Assembly (NCBI RefSeq): GCF_023923225.1
Contig: NZ_CP099489.1
Span: forward strand, 4,092,001-4,156,000
DNA length: 64,000 nucleotides
Direction of reading: 5' to 3'
Source of the DNA: Ornithinimicrobium faecis
Lineage (GTDB): Bacteria > Actinomycetota > Actinomycetes > Actinomycetales > Dermatophilaceae
Shown one piece after another: positions 17,204 through 25,944 of this stretch. Both the position numbers and the translations under genes were made by a program. The notes below the pieces were generated by a model, which was not told the origin of the DNA, did not search any database, and was given only the letters and a program-made list of their open reading frames with translations. Within the stretch, counting starts at the first letter, position 1, and every line of letters begins with the position of its first letter.

Positions 17204-20200
17204 ATGCCCGGACAACGACCTTTCCCCCGCCTGCGCCTGCTCACCGGTGCTGCTCTCGCCGCGACTGTCGGCCTCGCGCCAACCGGAGCCGCTGCACCCC
17301 AACCAGTGGCGGCGCAGCCCGAACAGGAGCACCAACACACTAACCGGCTGGCCGACGCGACTGTCACTCTGGTCACGGGGGACCGAGTGACGCTGCACGC
17401 GACGACCGACCCGGACCAGGAACCCGAGGTCAGTGTCGTTGATGCCTCCGGCGCACCCTCCCGAGGCTATGCCCTTCTCGAGGACGAGGACGGCGTGCAC
17501 GTGATCCCCCACTCGGTCACCGCACTCGTCCCCGAGGTGTTGGACCCTGACCTGTTCAATGTCACGCGCCTGGTGGACCTCGGCTATGACGACGCGACCA
17601 CAGACCGCATCCCACTCCTCGTGCAGCACGAGAGCTCGACTGCGATGTCCACCTCGCTGTCGGCCGCATCTGGACTGGCTGTAGACCTGCGGCTGGACAG
17701 CATCAACGCGGTGGCTGGTGACCTGGACAAGGCGAGTTCCGCAGGCTTCCTGAGCGGACTGTCTGGCACTGAGCGAGACACCGTCAACCGCGATATGCCA
17801 CAGGCACTGACCGATGCGGGAGTGTCGCAAGTCTGGCTGGACGGCACCGTGGAGTCGGCCGCCCTGGACCACTATCTCGAGCAGGTCTCCGCCCCATCCG
17901 CCTGGGACCTAGACCTGGACGGCGAGGGCATCACCATCGCCGTGCTCGACAGTGGGGTCGACGCTGACCACCCCGACCTGATCGGCCAGGTCAAAGCGGA
18001 GCAGAACTTCACCGACTCCCCCGATGCGACGGACCGCAACGGCCACGGCACACACGTCGCCTCCCTGGCCGCCGGCAGCGGCGCGGGCAATGACGGCCAG
18101 AGGCAGGGCACCGCGCCGGGGGCCGCCCTCCTCTCCGGCAAGGTTCTCGGCGACACGGGCGAGGGCCAGGAGTCCTGGGTCATCGCCGGCATGGAGTGGG
18201 CCGTGGACGAAGGCGCAGACGTGGTCAACCTGTCTCTATCCGGCACGGCGGACAGCCAGAATCCGGTCGACCAGGCGCTAGAAGCACTCGTTGCCGAGTC
18301 GGACACCCTGTTCGTCGCGGCTGCCGGAAACAGCGGCGGTTCCACGGGTGGTTCCTACTCCATCGGCACACCCGGAACGTCCCCGTCGGCGCTGACGGTC
18401 GGCGCAGTCACCAGCGAGGACCGGCTGGCGAGCTTCTCCAGCCGAGGCCCAACCTGGGGGACCTATCTGCTCAAGCCCGACCTCGTCGCTCCCGGCGTCG
18501 AGCTTCTCGCCGCTCGCGCCGGCGCTCGGGGCGAGGATCTCTACACCCCCAAGTCCGGCACCTCGATGGCCTCCCCCGTGGTCGCCGGAGCCGCTGCACT
18601 GCTCCGCCAGCAGCACCCGGACTGGACCGCTCAGCAGGTCAAGGCCCGACTGATGAGCACCAGTGACGGCACCACGTGGTACACGGCTTGGACCTATGGG
18701 GCTGGCCGACTTGATCTCGCGGCCGCCACCACCGGACACCTCACCACCAGCCGCCCCTCTCTTGACTTCGGGGTGCTGCAGTGGCCCCACGAGGGCACGG
18801 TCCAGGACACGACCGTGATCACCAACACCGGCGCTGGGGAGGTCAGCCTCGATGTGACCGCCTTCCTAGAGGGCGAGCTGACCGCGCCCGCTCCGGAGGG
18901 TGCCATCGCGGTCTCCCCCGCATCACTCAGCCTGGGCGCTGGGGAGTCCGCCGAGGTCACCGTGACCCTCGACCGTGACCTGCTGGCGGTCGCCCCCTGG
19001 CAGGGCATCCTGTCCCTGGACCCCGCCGACGGCGGACAGGGCCTGCGCATCCCGGTCGGTGCCTACCTAGAGCCGGAGAGCTATGAGCTCGACCTGCAGG
19101 TCCTGGACGCCAACGGCGACCCGTGGGATCCCTCGGCTGGGGCCGGTCAGATCGGTGTCGACCCGACCATCCCAATCTTCAACGGCCGCACGGGTGGCTT
19201 CATCCGGCTCCACCCGGACGCCAACGGCCACGTCAACCACCGCATCCCAGCCGGCGAGTGGATGGTCCTGGCCCGCGTCTTCACCCCGGGAACATCAGAC
19301 GACCAGGGCACGGTGACCATCACCGGCTCCGCCGCGCTCACGGTCGAGGAGGACACGGCATACGTCCTGGATGCCCGGAATGGACAACCCCTTGAGCCCG
19401 CTTCCGTGACCGGCCATCCCACGGTGCCCGAGCTCGGTGTGCCCTTCATCTACAGCCGGCGAGGCGACGGCCGGGGCTACGCCGAAATCGTCTACCACGA
19501 CCCGCAGGCCGTGCTGGACGGGCGCATCCGCTACACCCCGACCTCCGCCGTCGAGCACGGCACTTTCGAGGCCATCACCCGGTGGTGGCTCACGCCCACC
19601 GCCCCGGTCACCGGCCAGGGAGCGGACGCCTATGACGTGCTCGCCAGCCGGCCCACCCTCGATGCGGGCCTCACGCCGACCCTCACGAAGCAAGACCTGG
19701 GCGACCGACCGAGGGTCGACCAGACCTTCCACCCCGTCGGATCGGACGGGTCGTATGCCGTGGCCGCCATCACCGGGATGGGCCAGATCGGCGCGCGGTT
19801 CGGCTTCGAGGCCGAGGTGGCCACGCCCGGCGAGCGGGAGGTCCTGCTCGCGCTGCCCGAGGACCATGTCTGGATCGAGTGCTTGCGCCCAGCAGCCAAC
19901 GACTTCCGGCAGTTGTGCTCCGACGATCTGCACCCAAGCACTGGACAGACCTGGGACCACGCGTTCGCGCCGACCCTGCACCCGGTGCTCGGTGCAGCCT
20001 GGCACAGCGCGGACTCGATCTACCTGTCCACCGGCTTCAGCGATGGCCTGCACCGCGGTCCACTCGGCCTCAGCACCGTGCTGGACTCCCGACTCGAGCT
20101 GCAGGACACCGACGGCACCACGCTGGGGGTCGCCGAGGGCACCTACGCCTACTTCCGCGATCAGGACCAGCCGGGACGATTCCGTCTGGTGCAGGACCTT

Positions 20201-20629
20201 GACCTGGTCCCTGGGGAGGTCTCCGCCCTCACCCACGCCCAGACCACCTGGGAGTTTGCGTCCCGCCCGCCGGAAGACGGGGAGGGACACTCGACGGTCC
20301 CGACGCTGCTCGACATCGACTACGGCTTCGACCTGGAGCCGGAGGGCACGGTGGGCATCCGGCCGGTGGCGATGGATCTGCGGGTCACGCCCTCCACGGG
20401 GACGGCCTCGGCCGAGCGGATCACCCGAATCGAGCTGGCCGCGTCCTCCGACGACGGGGACACCTGGCACGAGCTGCGGACCCGGCGCACCGACGACACC
20501 AGCTTCCATTCGCTCGTCACCCCCAGGGTGCTGCGCGGGGCCGAGCACCTGTCCTTCCGCGTCACGGCCGTTGACGCGGTGGGCCACCAGATCGAGCAGA
20601 CCACGATCCGGCTGCTGACTGTCGACTGA
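17204..20629 (+). CDS. Secreted S8 (subtilisin-family) serine peptidase
   Basis: 1141 residues with a signal peptide (Arg-rich start, hydrophobic LLTGAALAATVGLAPTGAAA at 12-31). A pro-region runs to about 225. The catalytic triad is D249 (AVLDSGVD), H281 (NGHGTH) and S454 (SGTSMASP); the oxyanion asparagine lies in AAAGNSGG. After the protease domain (about 235-500) comes a long beta-rich C-terminal part with no motif I can name, perhaps several Ig-like folds. There is no sorting signal or membrane anchor, so release is likely. The ATG at 17204 has no clear Shine-Dalgarno sequence. The divergent TrmB/LuxR regulator probably controls it. Its end is seven bases from the end of the convergent DUF5063 gene. 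Confidence 0.92.
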   Translation: MPGQRPFPRLRLLTGAALAATVGLAPTGAAAPQPVAAQPEQEHQHTNRLADATVTLVTGDRVTLHATTDPDQEPEVSVVDASGAPSRGYALLEDEDGVHVIPHSVTALVPEVLDPDLFNVTRLVDLGYDDATTDRIPLLVQHESSTAMSTSLSAASGLAVDLRLDSINAVAGDLDKASSAGFLSGLSGTERDTVNRDMPQALTDAGVSQVWLDGTVESAALDHYLEQVSAPSAWDLDLDGEGITIAVLDSGVDADHPDLIGQVKAEQNFTDSPDATDRNGHGTHVASLAAGSGAGNDGQRQGTAPGAALLSGKVLGDTGEGQESWVIAGMEWAVDEGADVVNLSLSGTADSQNPVDQALEALVAESDTLFVAAAGNSGGSTGGSYSIGTPGTSPSALTVGAVTSEDRLASFSSRGPTWGTYLLKPDLVAPGVELLAARAGARGEDLYTPKSGTSMASPVVAGAAALLRQQHPDWTAQQVKARLMSTSDGTTWYTAWTYGAGRLDLAAATTGHLTTSRPSLDFGVLQWPHEGTVQDTTVITNTGAGEVSLDVTAFLEGELTAPAPEGAIAVSPASLSLGAGESAEVTVTLDRDLLAVAPWQGILSLDPADGGQGLRIPVGAYLEPESYELDLQVLDANGDPWDPSAGAGQIGVDPTIPIFNGRTGGFIRLHPDANGHVNHRIPAGEWMVLARVFTPGTSDDQGTVTITGSAALTVEEDTAYVLDARNGQPLEPASVTGHPTVPELGVPFIYSRRGDGRGYAEIVYHDPQAVLDGRIRYTPTSAVEHGTFEAITRWWLTPTAPVTGQGADAYDVLASRPTLDAGLTPTLTKQDLGDRPRVDQTFHPVGSDGSYAVAAITGMGQIGARFGFEAEVATPGEREVLLALPEDHVWIECLRPAANDFRQLCSDDLHPSTGQTWDHAFAPTLHPVLGAAWHSADSIYLSTGFSDGLHRGPLGLSTVLDSRLELQDTDGTTLGVAEGTYAYFRDQDQPGRFRLVQDLDLVPGEVSALTHAQTTWEFASRPPEDGEGHSTVPTLLDIDYGFDLEPEGTVGIRPVAMDLRVTPSTGTASAERITRIELAASSDDGDTWHELRTRRTDDTSFHSLVTPRVLRGAEHLSFRVTAVDAVGHQIEQTTIRLLTVD

Positions 20630-20635
20630 GTCTGG

Positions 20636-21226
20636 TCAGGGGCGAGGGACCTCGGCAGGCTCGGCGTGGAGTGCTGCCATCTCGGCCTCCATGACGGTCT
20701 CCTCGTCCGCGTCCAGGCGCGCGTGGGCCAGCAGGCTGTGCAGCGCCCGGATCGCGGCCACCAACCGCTCACCCCAGGTCGACAGATAGCTGAACTGCCA
20801 CCACCACAGGGCCTCCTGGTGGCGGCCGGCCTCCCAGTGGTGCAGGCCGTGGGTCAGGTCGGAGGCCACCTGGGTCAGGTCGTCGGAGATCAGGCCGTGC
20901 ACGACCTCGCCCGAGACCACGGGGTCCTCGACCTCGACGTAGTCATCCACCCCAGCGAGCAGGTCGTGCAGCCCGTGACGCACCCCCTCGATGTTGGCCT
21001 CGGGACCTGTGTCAGCCTCGAACTGCTCGTGCGGCACCACGTCAACCATGGCACCCAGCCGTGCTCCGGTGGCCTGCAACTGGGTCGTGGCGAGCAGCAG
21101 CAGGGGCAGGGCTGTGTCGGGCCTGCCGCCGGAGGCCAGCTCCTGCAGTGCGACCAGGAAGGTCCCTGCCTCGCGGGCAGTCTCTGCGGCAAGCCCAGTC
21201 AGCTCGCGATCGATCGACTCACTCAT
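20636..21226 (-). CDS. DUF5063 family protein
   Basis: 196 residues, mostly helical and acidic. The HHWEAGRHQEALWWWQFSYLSTWGERLVAAIRALHSLLA segment is the recognisable core of the DUF5063 family. Genes of this family often lie just behind recR in actinobacteria, as here (32-base gap, same strand). No catalytic motif is visible and the function is unknown. Cytoplasmic, as no signal peptide or membrane segment is seen. Confidence 0.78.
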   Translation of the reverse strand: MSESIDRELTGLAAETAREAGTFLVALQELASGGRPDTALPLLLLATTQLQATGARLGAMVDVVPHEQFEADTGPEANIEGVRHGLHDLLAGVDDYVEVEDPVVSGEVVHGLISDDLTQVASDLTHGLHHWEAGRHQEALWWWQFSYLSTWGERLVAAIRALHSLLAHARLDADEETVMEAEMAALHAEPAEVPRP

Positions 21227-21257
21227 GACGCTCTCCCCTTGATGCGCTCTCAGCGGG

Positions 21258-21857
21258 TCATGCTTCGATCAGCCTACGCCCTTCGAAGGCCCTGCCCAGG
21301 GTGACCTCATCGGCATACTCCAGGTCGCCGCCGACCGGCAGGCCCGAGGCCAACCGACTGACGCGCAGACCCAGGGTGCCCAGCATGCGCGCGAGATAGG
21401 TCGCGGTCGCCTCGCCCTCCAGGTTGGGGTCGGTCGCGATGATCACCTCGGTCACCGTGCTGCTCGCCAGCCGCGTCATGAGCTCGCGGATGCGCAGGTC
21501 GTTCGGGCCGATGCCGTCGATCGGGCTGATCGCGCCGCCCAGCACGTGATAGAGCCCGCGGAACTCGCGGGTGCGCTCGATCGCCACGACATCCTTGGGC
21601 TCCTCGACCACACAGATCAGGCTCTGGTCGCGGCGCGGGTCGGCGCAGATCCGGCAGCGCTCGGCCTCCGCGACGTTGCCGCACAGCTCGCAGAAGCGCA
21701 CCTTGTCCTTCACCTCGGTCAGCGCCGCGACGAGTCGGGTGACGTCGTCGGGGTCCGCCGCCAGCAGGTGAAAGGCGATGCGTTGCGCGCTCTTTGGCCC
21801 GATGCCGGGAAGCCGGCCGAGCTCATCGATCAGGTCTTGGACCACACCTTCATACAC
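21258..21857 (-). CDS. recR: Recombination mediator RecR
   Basis: 199 residues, full length. The N-terminal helix-hairpin-helix ([20 protein letters not shown]) is followed by a four-cysteine zinc finger ([16 protein letters not shown], about 57-72) and a Toprim domain with [14 protein letters not shown] and [18 protein letters not shown]. RecR works with RecO and RecF to load RecA at single-strand gaps. Upstream, where ybaB/ebfC usually stands between dnaX and recR, there are 259 non-coding bases followed by a HAD phosphatase and an acyltransferase gene. Confidence 0.96.
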   Translation of the reverse strand: MYEGVVQDLIDELGRLPGIGPKSAQRIAFHLLAADPDDVTRLVAALTEVKDKVRFCELCGNVAEAERCRICADPRRDQSLICVVEEPKDVVAIERTREFRGLYHVLGGAISPIDGIGPNDLRIRELMTRLASSTVTEVIIATDPNLEGEATATYLARMLGTLGLRVSRLASGLPVGGDLEYADEVTLGRAFEGRRLIEA

Positions 21858-22036
21858 AGTGACCTGACTCTAGGCGCTGCGGCTGACAATCCAGGCAGGC
21901 GCACCCGTCCTGCCCGCCCCGTCACCTCCTCCTCGCGCCCTCCACACGTCACCTCCCACCGCCGCGGAACCGGATCTTGCGGAACCACCCCCGCGCGGAA
22001 CCACCTCCCAAGGAGCACTGAGAGCACCTCCGCGTT

Positions 22037-22083
22037 CTGACAGCGCGTCGCGACAGGCTCCAAGAACCGTTGTGCGCTGTCAG
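22037..22083. repeat. Inverted repeat between the HAD gene and recR
   Basis: CTGACAGCGC (22037-22046) and GCGCTGTCAG (22074-22083) are perfect complements 27 bases apart. They lie 34 bases behind the HAD stop codon on the minus strand, so the hairpin may end that transcript before recR. The rest of 21858-22116 shows only three scattered GCGGAACC copies (near 21963, 21979 and 21994). Confidence 0.55.
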
Positions 22084-22116
22084 TGCGCGGGGAGCAACCC
22101 GTGTCTGCCGCACCCC

Positions 22117-22839
22117 TCAGGTCAGTATGCCGAGCAACTCACCAGCGGTGTTGGTCACCGCATCGGGGCCGGCGGCGCGCAACTCATCGGCGGTCCCGGC
22201 TCCCCAGGTGACCCCGACCGCCCGCATCCCGGCAGCCTGGGCTGCACGGATGTCGACCACCGCGTCCCCGACATAGGCGCAGGCAGACGGGTCGACCGAG
22301 AGCGCCTCCGCCGCGTGCAGCAACGGATCAGGATGGGGCTTGTGCAGCTCGGTGGCCTCCAGCCCGATCAGGACAGCGAAGTCGTGACGCAGACCGACGG
22401 CCTCCAGGCCGCGCCGGACCGTGTGCTCCCCCTTGGAGGACACGACACCCACCCGCGAGCCGCTGGCCACGAGGGCGTCGAGCAACTCGGGGACACCGTC
22501 AACGGCGCGGATGAGTTCGTCGTGGTGGGTGAGGTTCCAGGTGCGATAGGTCTCGACCAGGTGCTCTGCGTGATCGGGATAGCGCTCACCGAAGGTGTCC
22601 ACCAGGGTGCGGCCGATCCACGACCGCGCCTCGGTCTCGCTGACCTGCTCACCCAGCACGTCGCGCACGGTGTGCTGGAAGGAGGCCACGATCAGCGGGA
22701 TGGTGTCGGCCAGGGTGCCGTCAAAGTCGAACAGGACCACGGGGTGCCTGGGCTCTCGACCTGCAGGACCTGGGGACACGCGGCTCGCGTCACTTGGGGA
22801 CACGCGGCTCGCGTCGGTCGAGCGACGCGTCTCGGTCAT
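22117..22839 (-). CDS. HAD-family hydrolase, phosphoglycolate phosphatase/PpaX-like
   Basis: 240 residues. HAD motif I is DFDGTLAD with the nucleophile D38 and D40. Motif II is VVSSKG, the conserved lysine is in ELHKPHPDP, and motif IV is [12 protein letters not shown]. The cap domain (about 55-105) is the helical C1 type found in phosphoglycolate phosphatases and PpaX pyrophosphatases. The first 30 residues carry a duplicated DASRVSP peptide encoded by a 24-base tandem duplication and are probably not part of the fold. Its start overlaps the acyltransferase stop by four bases, so they form one unit. The substrate cannot be fixed. Confidence 0.87.
   Translation of the reverse strand: MTETRRSTDASRVSPSDASRVSPGPAGREPRHPVVLFDFDGTLADTIPLIVASFQHTVRDVLGEQVSETEARSWIGRTLVDTFGERYPDHAEHLVETYRTWNLTHHDELIRAVDGVPELLDALVASGSRVGVVSSKGEHTVRRGLEAVGLRHDFAVLIGLEATELHKPHPDPLLHAAEALSVDPSACAYVGDAVVDIRAAQAAGMRAVGVTWGAGTADELRAAGPDAVTNTAGELLGILT
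22771..22815. repeat. 24-base tandem duplication in the HAD gene
   Basis: The same 21-base sequence (starting TGGGGACACGCGG) stands at 22771-22791 and 22795-22815. It lies in frame in the N-terminal extension of the HAD protein and repeats DASRVSP. Confidence 0.85.
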
Positions 22840-23510
22840 GCCGGGAGCTCGGGCTTGCGCTCGTTGTATCGGCCGGCGGGCTCCTGGCCCGACATCGCCT
22901 GGATCGCCGTCATGATCTCGTCGGTGGCCTCGCGCCGGGCCCGCCCCGCGGGCACGTCGTCAAAGCGACCCGTGAAGTCGATGGGAGCGCCAAACTCGAC
23001 CCGGAACTTGACCCGCTTGGGCAACGGCGACCCGACGGGCTGCAACTGGTCCGTGCCGGTGAGCGCGACCGGCACCACAGGGCACCCAGCCGTCAGCGCC
23101 AGCCAGGCCACGCCCGTGCGCCCACGATAGAGCAGACCATCGCGCGAGCGGGTGCCCTCGGGATAGATCCCGAACGCGCCATCACCTCGCAGGTGCTCCA
23201 GCGCCAGGTCGAGTGAGTTCTGCGCAGCACGGGGATCATCCCGATTGACCGGGATGCTGCCGATGGCGGTGAAGAAGCTGCGATTGATCAGGCCCTTGAC
23301 GCCGGTGCCCGTCCAGTAGTCGTCCTTGGCGAGGAAGGCGACCTGCCGCGGCGCGGTCAGCGGGATGACGACACTGTCAGCGAACGACAGGTGGTTGCTG
23401 GCCAGGATGACCGGACCCTCCGCGGGCACATTGTCGGCACCGACGACGTCAGGACGCCAGATGGCCAGCACGGTCGGCCGAACGACGACACGTAGTGCGC
23501 GATAGAGCAT
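22836..23510 (-). CDS. 1-acyl-sn-glycerol-3-phosphate acyltransferase family (PlsC-like)
   Basis: 224 residues. The catalytic NHxxxxD motif is NHLSFAD (H40, D45). The second motif [12 protein letters not shown] and the VPVALTGTD segment are also typical of this family. These enzymes transfer an acyl chain to lysophosphatidate or related acceptors at the inner face of the membrane. The gene lies 28 bases behind dnaX and overlaps the HAD gene. This places lipid synthesis genes between dnaX and recR, unlike the usual order. The exact acceptor is not known. Confidence 0.9.
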   Translation of the reverse strand: MLYRALRVVVRPTVLAIWRPDVVGADNVPAEGPVILASNHLSFADSVVIPLTAPRQVAFLAKDDYWTGTGVKGLINRSFFTAIGSIPVNRDDPRAAQNSLDLALEHLRGDGAFGIYPEGTRSRDGLLYRGRTGVAWLALTAGCPVVPVALTGTDQLQPVGSPLPKRVKFRVEFGAPIDFTGRFDDVPAGRARREATDEIMTAIQAMSGQEPAGRYNERKPELPA

Positions 23511-23538
23511 CAGGCCTCCAGCAGTCCAGCCGACTTGG

Positions 23539-25857
23539 TCAGTGAGTCGGGTCGTCGTCGACGGAGATCACGGTACCGCCGAGGACGCTCTCGATCACCG
23601 GCAGGCCGACAGCACCGGAGCTCTCCAGGTCCTCGTCGTCCTCGCGGGGCACGTCGCCCCCGGGCCGGCGCACCGGCTCCGGGGCCGGCTCGGGGGCCGG
23701 TGGCACCGGGTTGGGGGCCGTTCGCGAGGGCTCGGGAGACGTGGGCGCGGGCGCAGGTGCCTCGACGGGCGCCTCGGTCACCCACGCCGGGGGTGCCTCA
23801 CGCGCGGACTCGGCCCACTCCTGGGCCGGGGGCGCTCCTGCGGATGCTGCACGGGATGGAGCGGACGACGCCACACCAGCGACGCCGAGCTGCTCCGCGG
23901 CACTGGGCTCCCGCGGCGAGGCCGCCTGCGGGCCAGGCCCGGAGGGTGCCCCCGGACCTGCCTGCACAGGAGCGGGGTCGTTTCCACGGGAAGGCCCTCC
24001 CGGGGTTGGCCCACTCCCCTGCCCGCCGCCGTAGTTGCCCCCGCCAGACGCTGGGGACCCGCCCCCGGGACCGCCACCGCCCTGCGGCGACGCCGTCCCC
24101 TCCACGCGGGCATCGAGCCCGATCGCGTCAATCAGCCCCTGGCGGACGACCTCGGCGTGCACGCCCTGGTTGAACGTCGTGGCCAGGCCCGCGCTGCTCA
24201 ACCCCAGCAGCACCCGGCGACCGTCATAGTCCAGGACCGTGCTGTTGACCGAGACCAGGGTCCAGGTGACCCGGCGGATCTCCTTGACCTTGTCGAGGAT
24301 CTCGGGCCACGAACGGCGCACCGCCTCGGTGTCCAACGAACCGGGAGCGCTGCCAGGAGCAGGAGTCTCCTCGGGCTGCGGTGGCTCGACCGGCGCCTGG
24401 GTCTGCGTCACCGGCACGGCGGGCTGCTCCGGCACAGCAGGCGCGGGCGGGCTGAACTCGGCGGGGGGCTGCGGCTCCTCGACGGGAGGCTGGACCTGCT
24501 CGACCGCAGTCTCCGGACGAGGCTCTGACTGTGGCTGAGGCTGCTGCTGTGGCTGCGGCTGCGGCTCAGGCCTGGACGGCATCTCGGGCCTGGACTGCGG
24601 CTCGGGCTGCTGCGCCTGGGGCTCCGGCTCGGGCGGGCGCGCGGGAGCCTGCGGCGCAGTTGCACGGGAAGGCTGCTGGGCCGGTGCCCCACCCGGCCCC
24701 GCGGCGAGGCGACGCTCGATGCGGTCCAGGCGTGCGGCATACCCGTCCTCGCCTGCCGCCGCCGGCAGGAGGAGGCGGGCACAGATCAACTCCAGGTGCA
24801 GGCGATAGGAGACCGCGCCGGTCATCTCCGACAGCCCCCGGGAGACGACATCGGCACAACGGGTCAGGGTGCTCGGGCCATACAGCGAGGCCTGCTGGCG
24901 CAGTCGCTCGACCTGGTCCTCGGGCATCCCGCGCAACAGGCCACCGGCCCGCTCGCCGACGGCGGCCACGACGATCAGGTCGCGGTAACGCTCCAGCAGG
25001 TCCTCGACGAAGCGGCGCGGGTCGTGCCCGGACTCCATGACCCGATCGACCTGCCGGAAGACCGCGGCAGCATCCTGCGCACCGACGGCGTCGACGACCG
25101 AGTCGAGCAGCTCGACGTCGGTGAAGCCGAGCAGCGCCGCAGCACCGTCATAGGTCAGCCCGCGGTCGTCCGCCCCGGAGATCAGCTGGTCGAGGACCGA
25201 CAGCGAGTCACGCACCGAGCCGCCACCGGCCCGGGTCACAAAGGACAACACACCGGGCTCGAGCTGGACACCCTCGGCCGCGCAGAGCTCCTCCAGATAG
25301 CCGGTGAGCCGTTGTGGCGGGACCAGGTGGAAGGGATAGTGGTGGGTGCGCGAGCGGATCGTGGAGAGCACCTTGTCGGGCTCGGTCGTGGCGAAGATGA
25401 ACTTCACGTGCTCCGGCGGCTCCTCGACCACCTTGAGCAGCGCATTGAAGCCGTGCGAGGTCACCATGTGCGCCTCGTCGATGATGTAGACCTTGTAACG
25501 CGACTGGGCCGGGCCGAAGGCCGCCCGCTCCCGCAGGTCTCGGGCGTCGTCGACGCCGCCATGGCTGGCCGCGTCGATCTCGATCACGTCCACCGACCCG
25601 GGACCGCCGCGCGCCAGGGCCACGCAGGACTCGCACTCACCGCACGGCTCGGGGGTCGGCCCCTGCTCGCAGTTGAGGCAGCGCGCCAGGATGCGCGCGC
25701 TGGTGGTCTTGCCACAGCCGCGTGGCCCGCTGAACAGATACGCGTGGTTGACCCGACCAGACCGCAGCGCCTGCATCAGCGGATCGGTGACGTGCTCCTG
25801 CCCGATGACGTCGGCGAAGGTCTCCGGTCGATAGCGGCGATACAGGGCGGTGCTCAC
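23539..25857 (-). CDS. dnaX: DNA polymerase III subunits gamma and tau
   Basis: 772 residues. The AAA+ clamp-loader part has Walker [10 protein letters not shown] (44-52), a zinc site from C63, C72, C75 and C78, Walker [10 protein letters not shown], and the sensor region [19 protein letters not shown]. It loads the sliding clamp and holds the replisome together. From about 390 on, the chain becomes a long Pro/Gln/Glu-rich linker typical of actinobacterial tau proteins, ending in a small domain of about 150 residues and another low-complexity tail. No obvious slippery A-run for programmed frameshifting is visible. It is followed by the acyltransferase gene. Confidence 0.96.
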   Translation of the reverse strand: MSTALYRRYRPETFADVIGQEHVTDPLMQALRSGRVNHAYLFSGPRGCGKTTSARILARCLNCEQGPTPEPCGECESCVALARGGPGSVDVIEIDAASHGGVDDARDLRERAAFGPAQSRYKVYIIDEAHMVTSHGFNALLKVVEEPPEHVKFIFATTEPDKVLSTIRSRTHHYPFHLVPPQRLTGYLEELCAAEGVQLEPGVLSFVTRAGGGSVRDSLSVLDQLISGADDRGLTYDGAAALLGFTDVELLDSVVDAVGAQDAAAVFRQVDRVMESGHDPRRFVEDLLERYRDLIVVAAVGERAGGLLRGMPEDQVERLRQQASLYGPSTLTRCADVVSRGLSEMTGAVSYRLHLELICARLLLPAAAGEDGYAARLDRIERRLAAGPGGAPAQQPSRATAPQAPARPPEPEPQAQQPEPQSRPEMPSRPEPQPQPQQQPQPQSEPRPETAVEQVQPPVEEPQPPAEFSPPAPAVPEQPAVPVTQTQAPVEPPQPEETPAPGSAPGSLDTEAVRRSWPEILDKVKEIRRVTWTLVSVNSTVLDYDGRRVLLGLSSAGLATTFNQGVHAEVVRQGLIDAIGLDARVEGTASPQGGGGPGGGSPASGGGNYGGGQGSGPTPGGPSRGNDPAPVQAGPGAPSGPGPQAASPREPSAAEQLGVAGVASSAPSRAASAGAPPAQEWAESAREAPPAWVTEAPVEAPAPAPTSPEPSRTAPNPVPPAPEPAPEPVRRPGGDVPREDDEDLESSGAVGLPVIESVLGGTVISVDDDPTH

Positions 25858-25944
25858 ACAGCGACCCTAACCGCCGAGACCGTCATCGCCCGACGCTCAC
25901 CCACAGGGCTCTCCACTGGGCTCACCACTGGGCCCTCCACAGGC

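Noticed and set aside
25858..25944. Small signal recognition particle RNA near dnaX
   Set aside because: The 87-base gap lacks the conserved GGTGACC and AGGAAG-type loop and does not fold into the expected long hairpin.
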